Shown here: positions 10,621 through 19,900 of the stretch, piece by piece
Layout of the letters: each line of letters begins with the position of its first letter
Numbering within the stretch: position 1 is the first letter of the stretch
Assembly (NCBI GenBank): GCA_012034655.1
Contig: JAAUOZ010000046.1
Span: 1 to 34,424 of the forward strand
Reading direction: 5' to 3'
From: Leptolyngbyaceae cyanobacterium CSU_1_3
GTDB lineage: Bacteria > Cyanobacteriota > Cyanobacteriia > Leptolyngbyales > Leptolyngbyaceae
DNA length: 34,424 bases
Notes under the pieces: generated by a model
Seen by the model: the letters and a program-made list of their open reading frames with translations, nothing else
Databases searched by the model: none
Told to the model about the DNA's origin: nothing
Program-made: the position numbers and the translations under genes

Positions 10621-11436
10621 ATGCCAGCAGGCTCAACTCAACCCAACCCTCCATCTCCCCAATGGGCCCTCCGGCTTGCGCTGAGTCTCAGCCAACGACT
10701 CAGCGCAAGTCGCCGCCAGCCAGACCAGGGACTCACCCTCATCGAAGGACTCGTCGCCATCATCGTGATCGCCGTCACGATCGTCAGCATCACCCCGCCC
10801 ATCTTCTGGGCAACGGGTACACGAGTCCAAAACCGCAAAGTCGAGCAAGCCTCCCAGATCGCCCAGGGAGAAATCGATCGAGTGCGGGCGATCGTCGAAC
10901 GCGGCGGCTACACACTCAACCAACTTCCTCCCGTCCCCTTTGGGACTGCTCAAGAAGACATCATTCGGGGCACAACCATCCGCGCCCCCAATGCTCCCAC
11001 GGCTACCCTGATATCCTCGAAGCCACTCTGCAACACCAATACAGAAACCGCTCCCACCAACTACCAGCAATACATCCCCATCGATACAGACAACCCACCC
11101 AACGAGCCAGCCAACGTTTGTAAGCCCGAATTTCTCGTTCAAACCTTTCGCAGCCTGGGCGTTGACAGTAACGGCAACCCCGCCACAGGCTTAGCCACGC
11201 CCGAAGGATTTGTGATGGGAGTTCGAGTCTATGCCAGCGTCGCAGAAGCAGAACTACGGGCTAACCGAGGAGAAATCAGGCAAGCCAGCCTCAAGGGGAC
11301 AAGTGGGCTAGGGGGGCAACGCCTGCGCCCTTTAGCAGTCCAATACTCCACCATCGTCCGCAGCATTGCCAGCCAAAACCTCAGCATTTACAGAAAGCTC
11401 TGCCCAGCCAGCGCTGCCACAACCGGCCAGTGCTAA
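10621..11436 (+). CDS. hpsB: Hormogonium polysaccharide secretion pseudopilin HpsB
   Basis: This 271-aa pilin-like protein begins 10 nt after hpsA with a GGAG ribosome site before the ATG, so the two are co-transcribed. After a 37-residue leader it has a prepilin site G|LTLIEG with Glu at +5 (E42) and one hydrophobic helix (about 43-65), followed by a globular domain containing the QASQIAQGEIDRVRAIVERGG segment and several Cys residues. It should be processed by the prepilin peptidase and assembled with the other Hps pseudopilins. A 10-bp direct repeat (CAGTGCTAAA, 11428-11437 and 11441-11450) overlaps its stop codon. Identification rests on gene order and recalled family sequence. Confidence 0.82.
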   Translation: MPAGSTQPNPPSPQWALRLALSLSQRLSASRRQPDQGLTLIEGLVAIIVIAVTIVSITPPIFWATGTRVQNRKVEQASQIAQGEIDRVRAIVERGGYTLNQLPPVPFGTAQEDIIRGTTIRAPNAPTATLISSKPLCNTNTETAPTNYQQYIPIDTDNPPNEPANVCKPEFLVQTFRSLGVDSNGNPATGLATPEGFVMGVRVYASVAEAELRANRGEIRQASLKGTSGLGGQRLRPLAVQYSTIVRSIASQNLSIYRKLCPASAATTGQC

Positions 11437-11499
11437 AAGGCAGTGCTAAAGATTTGGGGTTCAAGATGACGAATCGCACGATCGAATCAGGAAAGACTA

Positions 11500-12651
11500 A
11501 TGGCCAAACAACTTAAACTGCGATCCCTCCAGCTCTGGTTCTTTCCCAAACGGAGCCGAAAGAGGTTCACAAAAGAGTTCACAAAAGGGTTCACCCTGGT
11601 TGAACTGCTGGTTGCCCTATTCATCGGCGGAGTCATCGTCACGCTGCTGCTGTTTACCGTCGTGCAGCTACTCCAAACAAACCAGCGAGAAGCTGCCCGC
11701 AGCGATACCCAGCGCGAGATGCAAATGGCGCTTGACTATATTTCGCGCGACTTGCGCGAAGCAGTTTACGTCTACGATGCCAACTGCCTGGCAACACCCA
11801 CCAACTTCAACCCCGCCACGCTGAATACCTGCCCTGGCTTGCTACCCTACCTGCCAGCAGACATCGCAACCAATGCCGAGAACCTGCCAGTCCTAGCTTT
11901 TTGGCGAGTCGATGCCCTGCCTCAGCCCCTCCTCGATCGCTGCGAAAACAACGCCAACGCATTTAGCTCAACTGACAGAAACGCGGTTTTACCGCCTGCC
12001 ATCCAAGGAGTTCCCTGCATCTCTAGCCAGATGTATACCCTGGTAGTCTACTCGCTCAATTGGAGAGCCGAAGAAGAATGGCGCGGCAAAGCCAGAATCA
12101 GGCGTTATCAGATTCCCCAATTTGTTTACAATCCCCCAGGTAGCCCTCCCGATACAACCCTTGGCTGGTATTATCCCGCCGGACAAGATACCGACTTTTC
12201 TCGCTGGCCTCTCAAAAAAACCCTGGGTCTTGACGGCAACCCCGTCAACTTACAGCTACCACCCAGCGGTAGAGGCGCACCCGTTGTCAATCTCACCACA
12301 CCCAACCAAGTCCTCGTAGACTTTGTAGACAAGGATGGTGTAAAGTTCGCAGCAGACACTGCTTGCCCACGGCCCAACAATATTACTGACCCCCCTCCTG
12401 CCCCTGGCCCTAGCGTAGTAGACTCAAACCTTAACACACGCTACACTATCACTCCCGCAGTAACCCCCAACATTCCGAGAGGCTTCTATGTGTGCGTCAA
12501 AGGAGCGGCGAATAACGGCACGCTCAACCAGGAGGTCGTCGTCAGAATTCAAGGAAATGCCGCAGGTCGGCCGGGAATAGGACGCGACGCTAGCCTTCCT
12601 ATCCCCATGGAGACCCGTGTGCTAACCCGTGGAGTTGTCAACAAAATCTAG
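11500..12651 (+). CDS. hpsC: Hormogonium polysaccharide secretion pseudopilin HpsC
   Basis: This 383-aa PilW/GspJ-like pseudopilin is the third gene of the hps operon, 63 nt after hpsB. The basic leader is followed by the prepilin motif KG|FTLVELLVALFIGG (cleavage after G30, Glu +5 = E35) and a helix to about residue 55. The MQMALDYISRDLREAVYVYD segment is typical of the HpsC/GspJ class. AGGAAAG precedes the ATG. The end of the leader is coded by a 12-bp tandem repeat (11565-11588, gttcacaaaag), giving the protein repeat FTKEFTKGFT just before the cleavage site. It is expected to form a minor pilin complex with HpsA and HpsB in the inner membrane and envelope. Confidence 0.82.
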   Translation: MAKQLKLRSLQLWFFPKRSRKRFTKEFTKGFTLVELLVALFIGGVIVTLLLFTVVQLLQTNQREAARSDTQREMQMALDYISRDLREAVYVYDANCLATPTNFNPATLNTCPGLLPYLPADIATNAENLPVLAFWRVDALPQPLLDRCENNANAFSSTDRNAVLPPAIQGVPCISSQMYTLVVYSLNWRAEEEWRGKARIRRYQIPQFVYNPPGSPPDTTLGWYYPAGQDTDFSRWPLKKTLGLDGNPVNLQLPPSGRGAPVVNLTTPNQVLVDFVDKDGVKFAADTACPRPNNITDPPPAPGPSVVDSNLNTRYTITPAVTPNIPRGFYVCVKGAANNGTLNQEVVVRIQGNAAGRPGIGRDASLPIPMETRVLTRGVVNKI

Positions 12652-12687
12652 GAACCTGCGATTTGGAGTGCCTAGCTGGAGAAAAAG

Positions 12688-13236
12688 ATGAAAAGACGAA
12701 ACCGCTCAAAGAACACGATCGCTGGCTTCACCCTGATCGAAGGATTAGTCGTCCTGCTGATGATTGCAGTTCTGTTTGCGATCGCCGCCCCTAGCTGGCT
12801 GGCGCTGATCAACAATCAGCGCATCGGAACTGCCCGTGGGCAAGTTTTTGAAGTCCTGCGATCGGCCCAAGACGAAGCAAAACGCACAAAAGTCAGCCGA
12901 GAAGTTCGATTTGACACCACAAGTCCCTCTGCTCCTCGCGTTGCAATTTTGCCCTACAAGCCTGCTAGCCCCATTCCTAATGCCAATGTAAATAACTGGC
13001 AGGCGATCGGGGAAACGAGGCCCAAATCCGTCAAAGTCACAACTTCATCCGCCAATGGCAACCCAATCATTTTTGACACCTACGGCAACTTAGATCCAAC
13101 CAACTCCACTGCCAATTACAAAGTCACCATTCAGATTGCTTCTGCCCAAAACGCTACATCTGGTTCGCGACGCTGCGTGATTGTTAAAACATTGCTGGGT
13201 GCAATGGCTGAGGGCAAAGACGCTGAATGCAATTAG
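12688..13236 (+). CDS. FimT/GspH-like pseudopilin (first of two)
   Basis: This 182-aa pseudopilin has the prepilin site AG|FTLIEGLVVLLMIAVL (cleavage after G13, E18 at +5) and one N-terminal helix ending APSWLAL. The mature domain begins with GQVFEVLRSAQDEAKR, as in FimT/GspH proteins, and ends with RRCVIVKTLLGAM...ECN; the two Cys there could form a C-terminal disulfide as in other minor pilins. A GGAG ribosome site lies 7 nt before the ATG. It lies 36 nt after hpsC in the same operon. In Nostoc the fourth pseudopilin gene is called hpsD; I cannot tell whether this or the next gene is its counterpart, so no symbol is given. Confidence 0.85.
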   Translation: MKRRNRSKNTIAGFTLIEGLVVLLMIAVLFAIAAPSWLALINNQRIGTARGQVFEVLRSAQDEAKRTKVSREVRFDTTSPSAPRVAILPYKPASPIPNANVNNWQAIGETRPKSVKVTTSSANGNPIIFDTYGNLDPTNSTANYKVTIQIASAQNATSGSRRCVIVKTLLGAMAEGKDAECN

Positions 13237-13321
13237 AAACGACTTAACCCACGAGCCAAAATCGCAAGCCATTTTTGGGAACTCTGATCTCTGAAGAATT
13301 TGCAGAATCAGGCGATCGAAC

Positions 13322-13909
13322 ATGCGTTTGCACCGTTTAAGCTCAGGGAAACCAGGCACAAGCCTCCACAAACTGGCGCTACAAAAACTCCTCAACCTTC
13401 ATCGTGCCAATACCCAAAAAGGTTTCACCCTGCTAGAAATTTTAGTAGTGGTGTTGATGATTGCAATTTTGGCAGCGATCGCTGCCCCCAGTTGGCTCTC
13501 CTTTCTGAATACGCGGCGATTGAGCACAGCACAGGGTCAAGTTTTTGAGATTCTGCGCCTCGCCCAAAACAGTGCCAAACTCAAGAAAATCAACTATCAA
13601 GTCAGTTTCAGGCAGCAAGCCGACAGAGTTGAGTGGGCGGCGCACCCCTCTGGCATCCACCTGGGAGGATTGACGTGGAATACTCTAGACAAAGGAGTTC
13701 TTCTTGACCCAGGAACTACGCTTCTCCAGTCAAACGGCATCTACAGAATGCAATTTAATCACTACGGTGAAGTAAGCGGACAGCTTGGAAGAGTCACACT
13801 ATCCGCTCCCAGTGGGCAAGCTAAACGATGCGTTATCGTCTCAACCCTGATTGGGTCGATCCGGACGGGACAAAACAACCCTAGACGCAGAGGTAATCCC
13901 TGTAACTAG
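13322..13909 (+). CDS. FimT/GspH-like pseudopilin (second of two)
   Basis: This 195-aa paralogue of the preceding gene shares the helix end APSWLSFLN, the GQVFEILRLAQNSAKL segment and the C-terminal KRCVIVSTLIGSI...CN. The leader is longer (34 residues) and the prepilin site is KG|FTLLEILVVVLMIAIL with Glu +5 (E39). It is the last gene of the pseudopilin operon; its stop codon lies inside the left arm of a terminator hairpin. The two genes look like an old tandem duplication. Upstream (13237-13321) there is no obvious separate promoter, and the ribosome site is weak (AGG). Confidence 0.85.
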   Translation: MRLHRLSSGKPGTSLHKLALQKLLNLHRANTQKGFTLLEILVVVLMIAILAAIAAPSWLSFLNTRRLSTAQGQVFEILRLAQNSAKLKKINYQVSFRQQADRVEWAAHPSGIHLGGLTWNTLDKGVLLDPGTTLLQSNGIYRMQFNHYGEVSGQLGRVTLSAPSGQAKRCVIVSTLIGSIRTGQNNPRRRGNPCN

Positions 13910-13938
13910 TGTTGCAAACACAAAGTTTTGCAACACTA
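13907..13938. terminator. Hairpin between the convergent pseudopilin operon and glgB
   Basis: Perfect 12-bp arms TAGTGTTGCAAA (13907-13918) and TTTGCAACACTA (13927-13938) enclose an 8-nt loop. The first three bases are the TAG stop of the upstream pseudopilin gene. Its position between convergent genes fits a bidirectional terminator, although there is no long T-run. Confidence 0.65.
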
Positions 13939-13969
13939 ACTCTACTCTCCAGGAACTCTACTCTCCAGG
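13938..13969. repeat. 16-bp perfect tandem duplication across the glgB stop
   Basis: AACTCTACTCTCCAGG occurs at 13938-13953 and again at 13954-13969. The glgB stop (CTA on this strand, 13958-13960) lies in the second copy. Since 16 is not a multiple of 3, the duplication may have altered the last residues of GlgB. Confidence 0.75.
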
Positions 13970-16255
13970 GTTCAGGGCGGCTTGAGTCTTTTGTCGATCG
14001 AGCTTCAAAATCAGCGTTGCTAAAGGAGGCAAGCAGAGATCGAGGGAATAGGGGCGATTGTGATAAGCCCATTCATCCGTCCATTTGCCGCCCAGATTGC
14101 CCATATTGCTTCCCCCATAGTCACGGGCATCGCTATTTAAAAGCTCTGTGTAAAACCCTGGCTCAGGCACACCAACTCGATAGTGGCTGTGGGGCTGAGG
14201 CGTAAAATTGCAGACAACGATCGCCCATTCCCCAGAATCTTTGTCTCGACGAATGAAAGACGCAACGCTGTGCCGATTGTCGCTACAGTCAATCCACTCA
14301 AACCCTTCTTGAGCAAAGTCTTGAGTATACAAAGACGGTTCACTGCGATAGAGCGTATTCAGCGCCTTCATAAAGCTCTTTAGCTTCTGGTGTGGCTCAA
14401 ACTGCAACAGATGCCACTCTAGATCGCCCCACACATTCCACTCGCTCCACTGCCCAAACTCCATGCTCATAAACAGCGTTTTCTTGCCAGGGTGAGCAAA
14501 CATATAGGCGTAGAGACAGCGCAAACTCGCGAACTTTTGCCATTCATCCCCCGGAATTTTACCAATCATGTTGCTCTTGCCATGCACGACCTCATCGTGG
14601 GAGAGCGCCAGCATAAAATTTTCGCTGTGGTTATACCAAATACTAAACGTGATGTTGTTTTGGTGAAACTGACGGAACCACGGGTCCATGTGGAAATAGT
14701 CCAGCATGTCGTGCATCCAGCCCATGTTCCACTTCAGGTTGAAGCCCAAGCCACCCACGTAGGTCGGCCAAGAAACCATCGGCCAGGAAGTTGACTCCTC
14801 AGCGATCGACAGCACCCCCGGAAAGTAGCTGTAGACTACATGATTCATCTGGCGTAAGAATTCTGCTGCCTCAATGTTTTCCCGGCCTCCATATTGATTT
14901 GTGACCCACTCGCCTTCTTTGCGGCAATAGTCTAAATAGAGCATCGAAGCGACCGCATCCACGCGAATTCCGTCGATGTGGTACTTGTCGAACCAAAATA
15001 CAGCATTGGAGACGAGGTAGTTACGCACTTCGTTGCGGGCGTAATTGAACACCAATGTGCCCCATTCTTTGTGTTCTCCTTTGCGTGGATCGGCATGTTC
15101 ATAGAGATGAGTGCCGTCAAAAAATGCTAGCCCGTGACCATCTTTGGGGAAGTGGCCAGGAACCCAATCGACAATCACTCCAATGCCATTTTTGTGACAC
15201 TGATCTACAAAGTACATGAAATCTTGAGGTGTGCCATAGCGCGAGGTGCAGGCGTAGTGCCCCACCACCTGGTAGCCCCACGAGCCATCGAAGGGGTGCT
15301 CGGCGATCGGCAACAGTTCAATATGGGTGAAACCGAGGTCTTTGACGTAGGGAATCAATGTTGCCGCGAGTTCTCGGTAGGTGAGAAATCGCGCTCCTGG
15401 CTTGAGTTCTGAAACAACTACAACAGGTTCTGTTTCGCCGTTGGGCAACTTTGCGGGTTCGTCAGAGGAGGCATGGAGCCAGGAGCCGATGTGAACTTCG
15501 TAAACCGAAATAGGCTTTGTTAGTGGCTCCGTGTGGCGGCGTTGCTCCATCCAATCTTGGTCTTGCCACTGGTAAGAGTCGAGGTCAGCCACGATCGAAG
15601 CCGTCTTGGGTCGTGCCTCCTGCTGAAAGCCGTAGGGGTCGGATTTTTCGTAGATGTGCCCATCCTGGTTTTTGATTTCATACTTATAGTGCGTCCCCAC
15701 GGTTAGCTCAGGAACAAACAGTTCCCAAACGCCCGTCGAGCCTTTCCGCATCTGGTGTTTGCGACCATCCCAGTAGTTAAAGTCACCAATCACAGAGGCA
15801 TTTCTGGCATTGGGGGCCCAAACTGCAAAGTAGACACCCTGAATCCCATTTTGCTTTGTAAAGTGCGCTCCCAACTTTTCGTAGATGCGATGGTGGTTGC
15901 CCTCAGAGAAGAGGTGCGTATCAAAATCAGTCAGGAAGGGAAACTGGAAAGCATAGGGATCGTAGATGACACGATCGTGTTCGCCTTCCTTGATACGAAG
16001 TTGGTAGTTGGCGAGTTCTGGCGTTTCGATCGTGCACTCAAAAAAGTGAGGATGATAGACCGACTGCATCGGATACTCTGTTCGCTGGTCGGGGATCACG
16101 ACCCAAGCAGCGTCGGCGTTGGGCTGGTAAGCTCGCACGACCCAGACTGTTTTGCCATCCCGCTCGATCGAATGGGGCCCAAGCACCTCAAACGGATCGT
16201 GATGTTGGTTCCAAATAATCCGCTCGATCTGGTCGGGGGCAATGGTCATAGACAT
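13958..16255 (-). CDS. glgB: 1,4-alpha-glucan branching enzyme
   Basis: This 765-aa GH13 enzyme makes alpha-1,6 branches in glycogen. The N-terminal half carries the GlgB N-domain and a CBM48 module (about 120-210, with YFAVWAPNA and [10 protein letters not shown]). The catalytic barrel has the conserved regions VDWVPGHFP (362-370), [10 protein letters not shown] with nucleophile D433, SIAEES with acid/base E486, and [10 protein letters not shown] (551-560) with D554. The C-terminal beta-domain follows. The frame is intact over its full length. Start is ATG at 16255 (a second ATG two codons later is possible), with AGG about 8 nt upstream. It converges on the pseudopilin operon and is probably monocistronic. 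Confidence 0.97.
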   Translation of the reverse strand: MSMTIAPDQIERIIWNQHHDPFEVLGPHSIERDGKTVWVVRAYQPNADAAWVVIPDQRTEYPMQSVYHPHFFECTIETPELANYQLRIKEGEHDRVIYDPYAFQFPFLTDFDTHLFSEGNHHRIYEKLGAHFTKQNGIQGVYFAVWAPNARNASVIGDFNYWDGRKHQMRKGSTGVWELFVPELTVGTHYKYEIKNQDGHIYEKSDPYGFQQEARPKTASIVADLDSYQWQDQDWMEQRRHTEPLTKPISVYEVHIGSWLHASSDEPAKLPNGETEPVVVVSELKPGARFLTYRELAATLIPYVKDLGFTHIELLPIAEHPFDGSWGYQVVGHYACTSRYGTPQDFMYFVDQCHKNGIGVIVDWVPGHFPKDGHGLAFFDGTHLYEHADPRKGEHKEWGTLVFNYARNEVRNYLVSNAVFWFDKYHIDGIRVDAVASMLYLDYCRKEGEWVTNQYGGRENIEAAEFLRQMNHVVYSYFPGVLSIAEESTSWPMVSWPTYVGGLGFNLKWNMGWMHDMLDYFHMDPWFRQFHQNNITFSIWYNHSENFMLALSHDEVVHGKSNMIGKIPGDEWQKFASLRCLYAYMFAHPGKKTLFMSMEFGQWSEWNVWGDLEWHLLQFEPHQKLKSFMKALNTLYRSEPSLYTQDFAQEGFEWIDCSDNRHSVASFIRRDKDSGEWAIVVCNFTPQPHSHYRVGVPEPGFYTELLNSDARDYGGSNMGNLGGKWTDEWAYHNRPYSLDLCLPPLATLILKLDRQKTQAALNPGE

Positions 16256-16616
16256 GAAGCTACCTGCCTTAAATGAAATTGGTTAAAGGATTCTGAGAAG
16301 GAGAATTTTAACGATCTGTAATAAACCGTAGCAAATCATTGCAAAAGTCTCAAATCCTTCCTTTGAGGTTTGCCGATGTTCAACACTGAGAACCCGCTCC
16401 CCTCAACAAAAATTTGACAAAATTTTGGGTATGCCTACGATCGTGGCTCCTCTATCAAGTCAAAACTGTAAGCGATTCAATCAAAACGATGCTATCTGTA
16501 GCCTACACCACCGAGTACACCTTGCAAGAATAGATAAAACAAGCCCTAACTCGCTGAAATTGCAAGCTAGGGGCTGTTTTGAGCGATTCAATTCAAAAAA
16601 TTGACTCAGCTAAAAC
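16256..16616. other. Gene-free region upstream of glgB
   Basis: About 360 nt with no credible ORF. It should hold the glgB promoter on the minus strand (no clear -10/-35 identified) and, at its right end, the hairpin that ends the PSRP-3 gene. Confidence 0.5.
16533..16575 (-). terminator. Probable terminator of the PSRP-3 gene
   Basis: Read on the minus strand, AGCCCCTAGCTTGC (16575-16562) can pair with GCGAGTTAGGGCT (16554-16542) across a 7-nt loop, with mismatches, followed by TGTTTTATC. It lies about 40 nt after the PSRP-3 stop codon. Confidence 0.55.
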
Positions 16617-16916
16617 TCAAGCGCTACCTGTGAAGGTGACTTCCGGAAATTTAGCCTGAGCTTCTGCCATCGGCCGACGCTTGCCCTCTTCTTGCCAATA
16701 ATTGATCACCTCGGTTGCCTTGTTGAGCAACTCGACGCGATCGATCTCAGTAATCCAATGTTTCTTTTCGAGTTCGGTTTTTAGCTGTTCCCAAGCATCG
16801 TTGCGAGGCCAGAAAAAATAAGAGGTTAGGGGGCTAGTGCCTTTACCAACCACCTGATCTACCGCGAGTGCGACGTTCTCATCGAGCCAGAGAACCTTTA
16901 AGATAAACTTCGTCAA
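16617..16916 (-). CDS. 30S ribosomal protein PSRP-3 (Ycf65 family)
   Basis: This 99-aa protein matches the plastid-specific ribosomal protein 3/Ycf65 family found in cyanobacteria and plastids, a component of the small ribosomal subunit. Recognisable blocks are [42 protein letters not shown] and [20 protein letters not shown]. The reading starts at TTG (16916), supported by a strong GGAGG ribosome site 5 nt upstream; no nearby ATG lies in frame. It stands alone on the minus strand, divergent from the HAD gene with about 100 nt between them, and is followed by a probable terminator. Confidence 0.92.
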   Translation of the reverse strand: MTKFILKVLWLDENVALAVDQVVGKGTSPLTSYFFWPRNDAWEQLKTELEKKHWITEIDRVELLNKATEVINYWQEEGKRRPMAEAQAKFPEVTFTGSA

Positions 16917-17013
16917 TCCAACCTCCAGCGCAGTCCCAAGTTTTGATTACAGTCAGCTATTCTACCGTACTGTTCTGGTGGTTCGGTGAAGATTGATTTT
17001 GAATTCCAGTCAA

Positions 17014-17830
17014 ATGAGGGGCAAAAACGTGGCGCAGGCAATCAACTTGGTTTCAGCGATCGTTGTATTTGACATTGATGGGGTGGTGCGAGATGTCGGG
17101 GGTTCCTATCGTCGCGCCCTGGCAGACACCGTAGAAAAATTTACCCAAGGGGCCTATCGCCCTTCGTCTCAAGAGATTGACACCCTCAAGGCAGAAGGGA
17201 CGTGGAACAACGATTGGGAGGCATCTGAGGAATTGACCTACCGATATTTTGAGGGTCAGGGCGTGGCTCGATCGGCAACCCACTTGAGCTATGAAGCAAT
17301 GGTGGTGTTTTTTCAGTCTCGCTATCGAGGAGCCGATCCCAACCATTGGACGGGCTACATCCGTGACGAACCGTTGCTGATGCAGCCCCCATTATCTAGA
17401 CAGCCTGACCCAGGCAGGCATTCGCTGGGGCTTTTTTAGCGGAGCCACCAGAGCTTCGGCGACCTATGTCCTAGAGAAAAGACTGGGGCTGAGATCGCCC
17501 CTCCTAATCGCGATGGAGGATGCCCCTGGCAAGCCCGATCCTCAGGGGCTTTTTGATGCCGTCCAGCAGCTAGAGGCAGGAGCAAATCAGCCATCGCCAG
17601 TAATTTATGTCGGCGATACGGTTGCCGACATGTACACGATCGACCGTGCCCGCGAGAAACAGCCCGATCGCCCCTGGGTCGGAGTCGGCATTTTGCCCCC
17701 GCATGTGCAGGAAACGAGCGATCGACGGTCTACCTACGCAGAGAGTTTGCGCCAAGCTGGAGCGGAAATTGTGCTTGCAAATGTGCAGGAACTAACGGCG
17801 ATCAAAATTCAACAACTCATGAAGATTTGA
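17014..17830 (+). CDS. HAD-superfamily IA hydrolase (TIGR01548-like), with one frameshift
   Basis: This roughly 271-aa haloacid-dehalogenase-fold phosphohydrolase has the nucleophile motif VFDIDGVVRD (D20, D22), the motif-II Ser in FFSGAT, the motif-III Lys in GKPDP and motif IV GDTVADM. This pattern is a conserved cyanobacterial subfamily of unknown substrate; in some bacteria the relatives lie near histidine synthesis, but nothing here tests that. The frame breaks at the CCCCC run 17386-17390: with four C the reading continues PHYLDSLTQAGIRWGFFSGAT into the second half. The ATG at 17014 is chosen; a TTG at 16993 would add seven residues. The 3' end overlaps the convergent TPR gene by 14 nt. 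Confidence 0.85.
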
Positions 17831-18644
17831 GGCTGAGAAATTTCTCCAGGGCAGTGGTGATGGCAGGCGGCCAGCGACGAATGGTTTTGACCCAGGTGAT
17901 ATCTTTGTAGCGACGATCGAGACCTACGGCAGACACCCACTGACTTTCCGCTTCGCCTTGTTTGCCCTGCACCCAAAGCGCCGCCGTCAAAGCAGCCCGC
18001 ATGTCAGCAAACTTAGGATATTTGCGAACCAGGCTTTTCATGGTGCGAATGGCCTCATCGGTTTGCCCTAGTTGATATTCAACCAGCGCATAGTTGGCAC
18101 GGGCGAAGGCATACTCAGGAGCCATGTCAGCAGCTTTTTTGAAGTCTGTTGCGGCTGCTTCCCACTGTTCTAAGCCTGCCTTGGCGTTGCCGCGATTGCT
18201 GTAGGCTGCGGGATCGTTGGGGTCAAGTTCTAGAACGTGGTTATAGTCGGCGATCGCTTCCTGCCATTTGCCTAACCCTTCTAGGGCTGTGCCCCGATTG
18301 AGAAAGGGATCGGGGGCAGTGGGAGCCAGTTCGATCGCTTTATTGAAATCGGCGATCGCCTCCTCTAATTTATTTTGGCTGACTCTAGCATTGCCGCGAT
18401 TGCTCCACGCGGCCCCACTATCGGGCAACTTTTGGATCATCTCAGTCCAATAGCCCTCCGCCGTCTTAAAGTCTCCTTTGTTGGTGGCAGCGAAGGCTTT
18501 TTCTCTCAATTCTCCGATTTGCTCGAACAGATTCAGAGCGCTGGGTTGAGGGGGCACAGTCTCCTCGGCAGCAAAGGCGGGCTGTGCTCCAAACCCAGTG
18601 ACCACCACTAGCAGAAACGCTAGAAAAAATCTCAGCAATTTCAT
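17817..18644 (-). CDS. Exported TPR-repeat protein
   Basis: This 275-aa protein has a Sec signal peptide (basic start, hydrophobic stretch about 5-20, probable cleavage AFA|AEE near residue 25), followed by about five tetratricopeptide repeats (residues about 45-210), for example AWSNRGNARVSQNKLEEAIA and AYSNRGNAKAGLEQWEAAA. It ends in a non-TPR helical tail. TPR proteins of this kind are protein-binding scaffolds in the periplasm or thylakoid lumen; its partner is unknown. It starts 15 nt after the ruvB stop with GGAG 7-8 nt before the ATG, so the two are probably co-transcribed, though a functional link to RuvB is not implied. Confidence 0.88.
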   Translation of the reverse strand: MKLLRFFLAFLLVVVTGFGAQPAFAAEETVPPQPSALNLFEQIGELREKAFAATNKGDFKTAEGYWTEMIQKLPDSGAAWSNRGNARVSQNKLEEAIADFNKAIELAPTAPDPFLNRGTALEGLGKWQEAIADYNHVLELDPNDPAAYSNRGNAKAGLEQWEAAATDFKKAADMAPEYAFARANYALVEYQLGQTDEAIRTMKSLVRKYPKFADMRAALTAALWVQGKQGEAESQWVSAVGLDRRYKDITWVKTIRRWPPAITTALEKFLSLKSS

Positions 18645-18659
18645 GAGATAGCTCCAGAT

Positions 18660-19859
18660 TTAGGACGAAAGATCTGAGGACAAAAATGATATTTGACGAT
18701 CGGGCGGTTGGTAGCCAAGATGCTTCCAGGCGGCCGCAGTTGCGATTCTGCCGCGAGGAGTTCGGCTGAGATAGCCAATCTGCATCAGGTATGGCTCATA
18801 GACTTCTTCGATCGTTTGGGCATCTTCACCAGTAGAAGCGGCGAGGGTGTCTAGCCCCACAGGGCCACCATTATGTCGTTCGATCATAAAACTTAACATA
18901 CGACGATCTGTCCAATCCAATCCACAGCGGTCAACATCGAACAATTCCAAAGCCTCGGCTGCAATGGCTTGGGTGACTTGCCCAGAGGATTTGACCTGCA
19001 CATAGTCTCGAACGCGCTTGAGCAAGCGGTTAGCAATGCGGGGCGTACCCCGAGAACGGCGGGCGATTTCGCTGGCTCCATCGGGGGTGATGGGCGTGTT
19101 TAACAAGCTGGCGGTGCGGAGGGTGATTTGCGTCAATTCGTCAAGTTCGTAGAAGCGCAGACGTTGAATCAAACCGAAGCGATCGCGCAAGGGGGAGGTG
19201 AGTGCGCCAATGCGGGTGGTTGCGCCGACAAGGGTAAAGGGAGGCAGGGGGAGCGATCGAGTTCTGGCGCTTTGCCCTTTGCCGATCGTCACATCTAAGC
19301 GAAAATCTTCCATCGCTGCGTAGAGCAGTTCTTCTGTCACCCTAGGAAGCCGATGGATTTCGTCAATAAACAGCACGTCACCGGCTTGCAGATTCATCAA
19401 CAGCCCAGCAATATCACGAGGACGCTCTAGCGACGGAGCACTAGTGATTTTGCAGTTCACACCCATTTCGGAGGCCAAAATCAGCGACATGGTGGTTTTG
19501 CCCAACCCAGGCGGCCCATAGAGCAGCAGGTGATCCATTGACTCTTGACGAGCTTTGGCGGCGCGGATAGCGATGTCTAGTACGTCTTTGAGATCTTTTT
19601 GCCCTACATAGTCCCTCAGGCTTTGGGGACGCAGGTGATCCTCCTGCTTGCCGTGCTCTTCGGGTTCTGAATCGGGTTGAAGCAGGGGTGAGTTTGCTTT
19701 TTCGGGTGGCTCTGGTGAGAGGGCAACCTTAGGTGGATTTTTAGGCGGCTTCTGATCGCCATGGGCATCTGACTGCACAGCCAGGGGGAGTTGTTCCAAC
19801 GGTGCAGAGTTTGGGTTTTCTGGCTCAGGTGACTGCTTTTTGGAGGAGATGATCGCCAT
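18660..19859 (-). CDS. ruvB: Holliday junction branch migration helicase RuvB
   Basis: RuvB is the AAA+ ring motor that with RuvA drives Holliday-junction migration in recombinational repair. Numbered from the ATG at 19859 (399 aa), the protein has Walker A GPPGLGKT (115-122), Walker B FIDEIH (164-169), sensor and arginine-finger segments ([18 protein letters not shown]) and a C-terminal winged-helix domain ending [18 protein letters not shown]. It carries an N-terminal extension of about 70 residues, rich in Pro, Glu and Ser, before the usual [12 protein letters not shown] start of the AAA+ core. An upstream in-frame TTG (19871) would add four residues. The neighbouring unknown gene diverges from it with about 40 nt between starts. 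Confidence 0.95.
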   Translation of the reverse strand: MAIISSKKQSPEPENPNSAPLEQLPLAVQSDAHGDQKPPKNPPKVALSPEPPEKANSPLLQPDSEPEEHGKQEDHLRPQSLRDYVGQKDLKDVLDIAIRAAKARQESMDHLLLYGPPGLGKTTMSLILASEMGVNCKITSAPSLERPRDIAGLLMNLQAGDVLFIDEIHRLPRVTEELLYAAMEDFRLDVTIGKGQSARTRSLPLPPFTLVGATTRIGALTSPLRDRFGLIQRLRFYELDELTQITLRTASLLNTPITPDGASEIARRSRGTPRIANRLLKRVRDYVQVKSSGQVTQAIAAEALELFDVDRCGLDWTDRRMLSFMIERHNGGPVGLDTLAASTGEDAQTIEEVYEPYLMQIGYLSRTPRGRIATAAAWKHLGYQPPDRQISFLSSDLSS

Positions 19860-19900
19860 AATTGAGTACAATCATACCTACTGAATGTCTAAAAAGTGCG

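Noticed and set aside
15755-16276. 173-codon ORF antisense to glgB
   Set aside because: It lies wholly opposite an intact, clearly recognised enzyme gene; a codon-use shadow.
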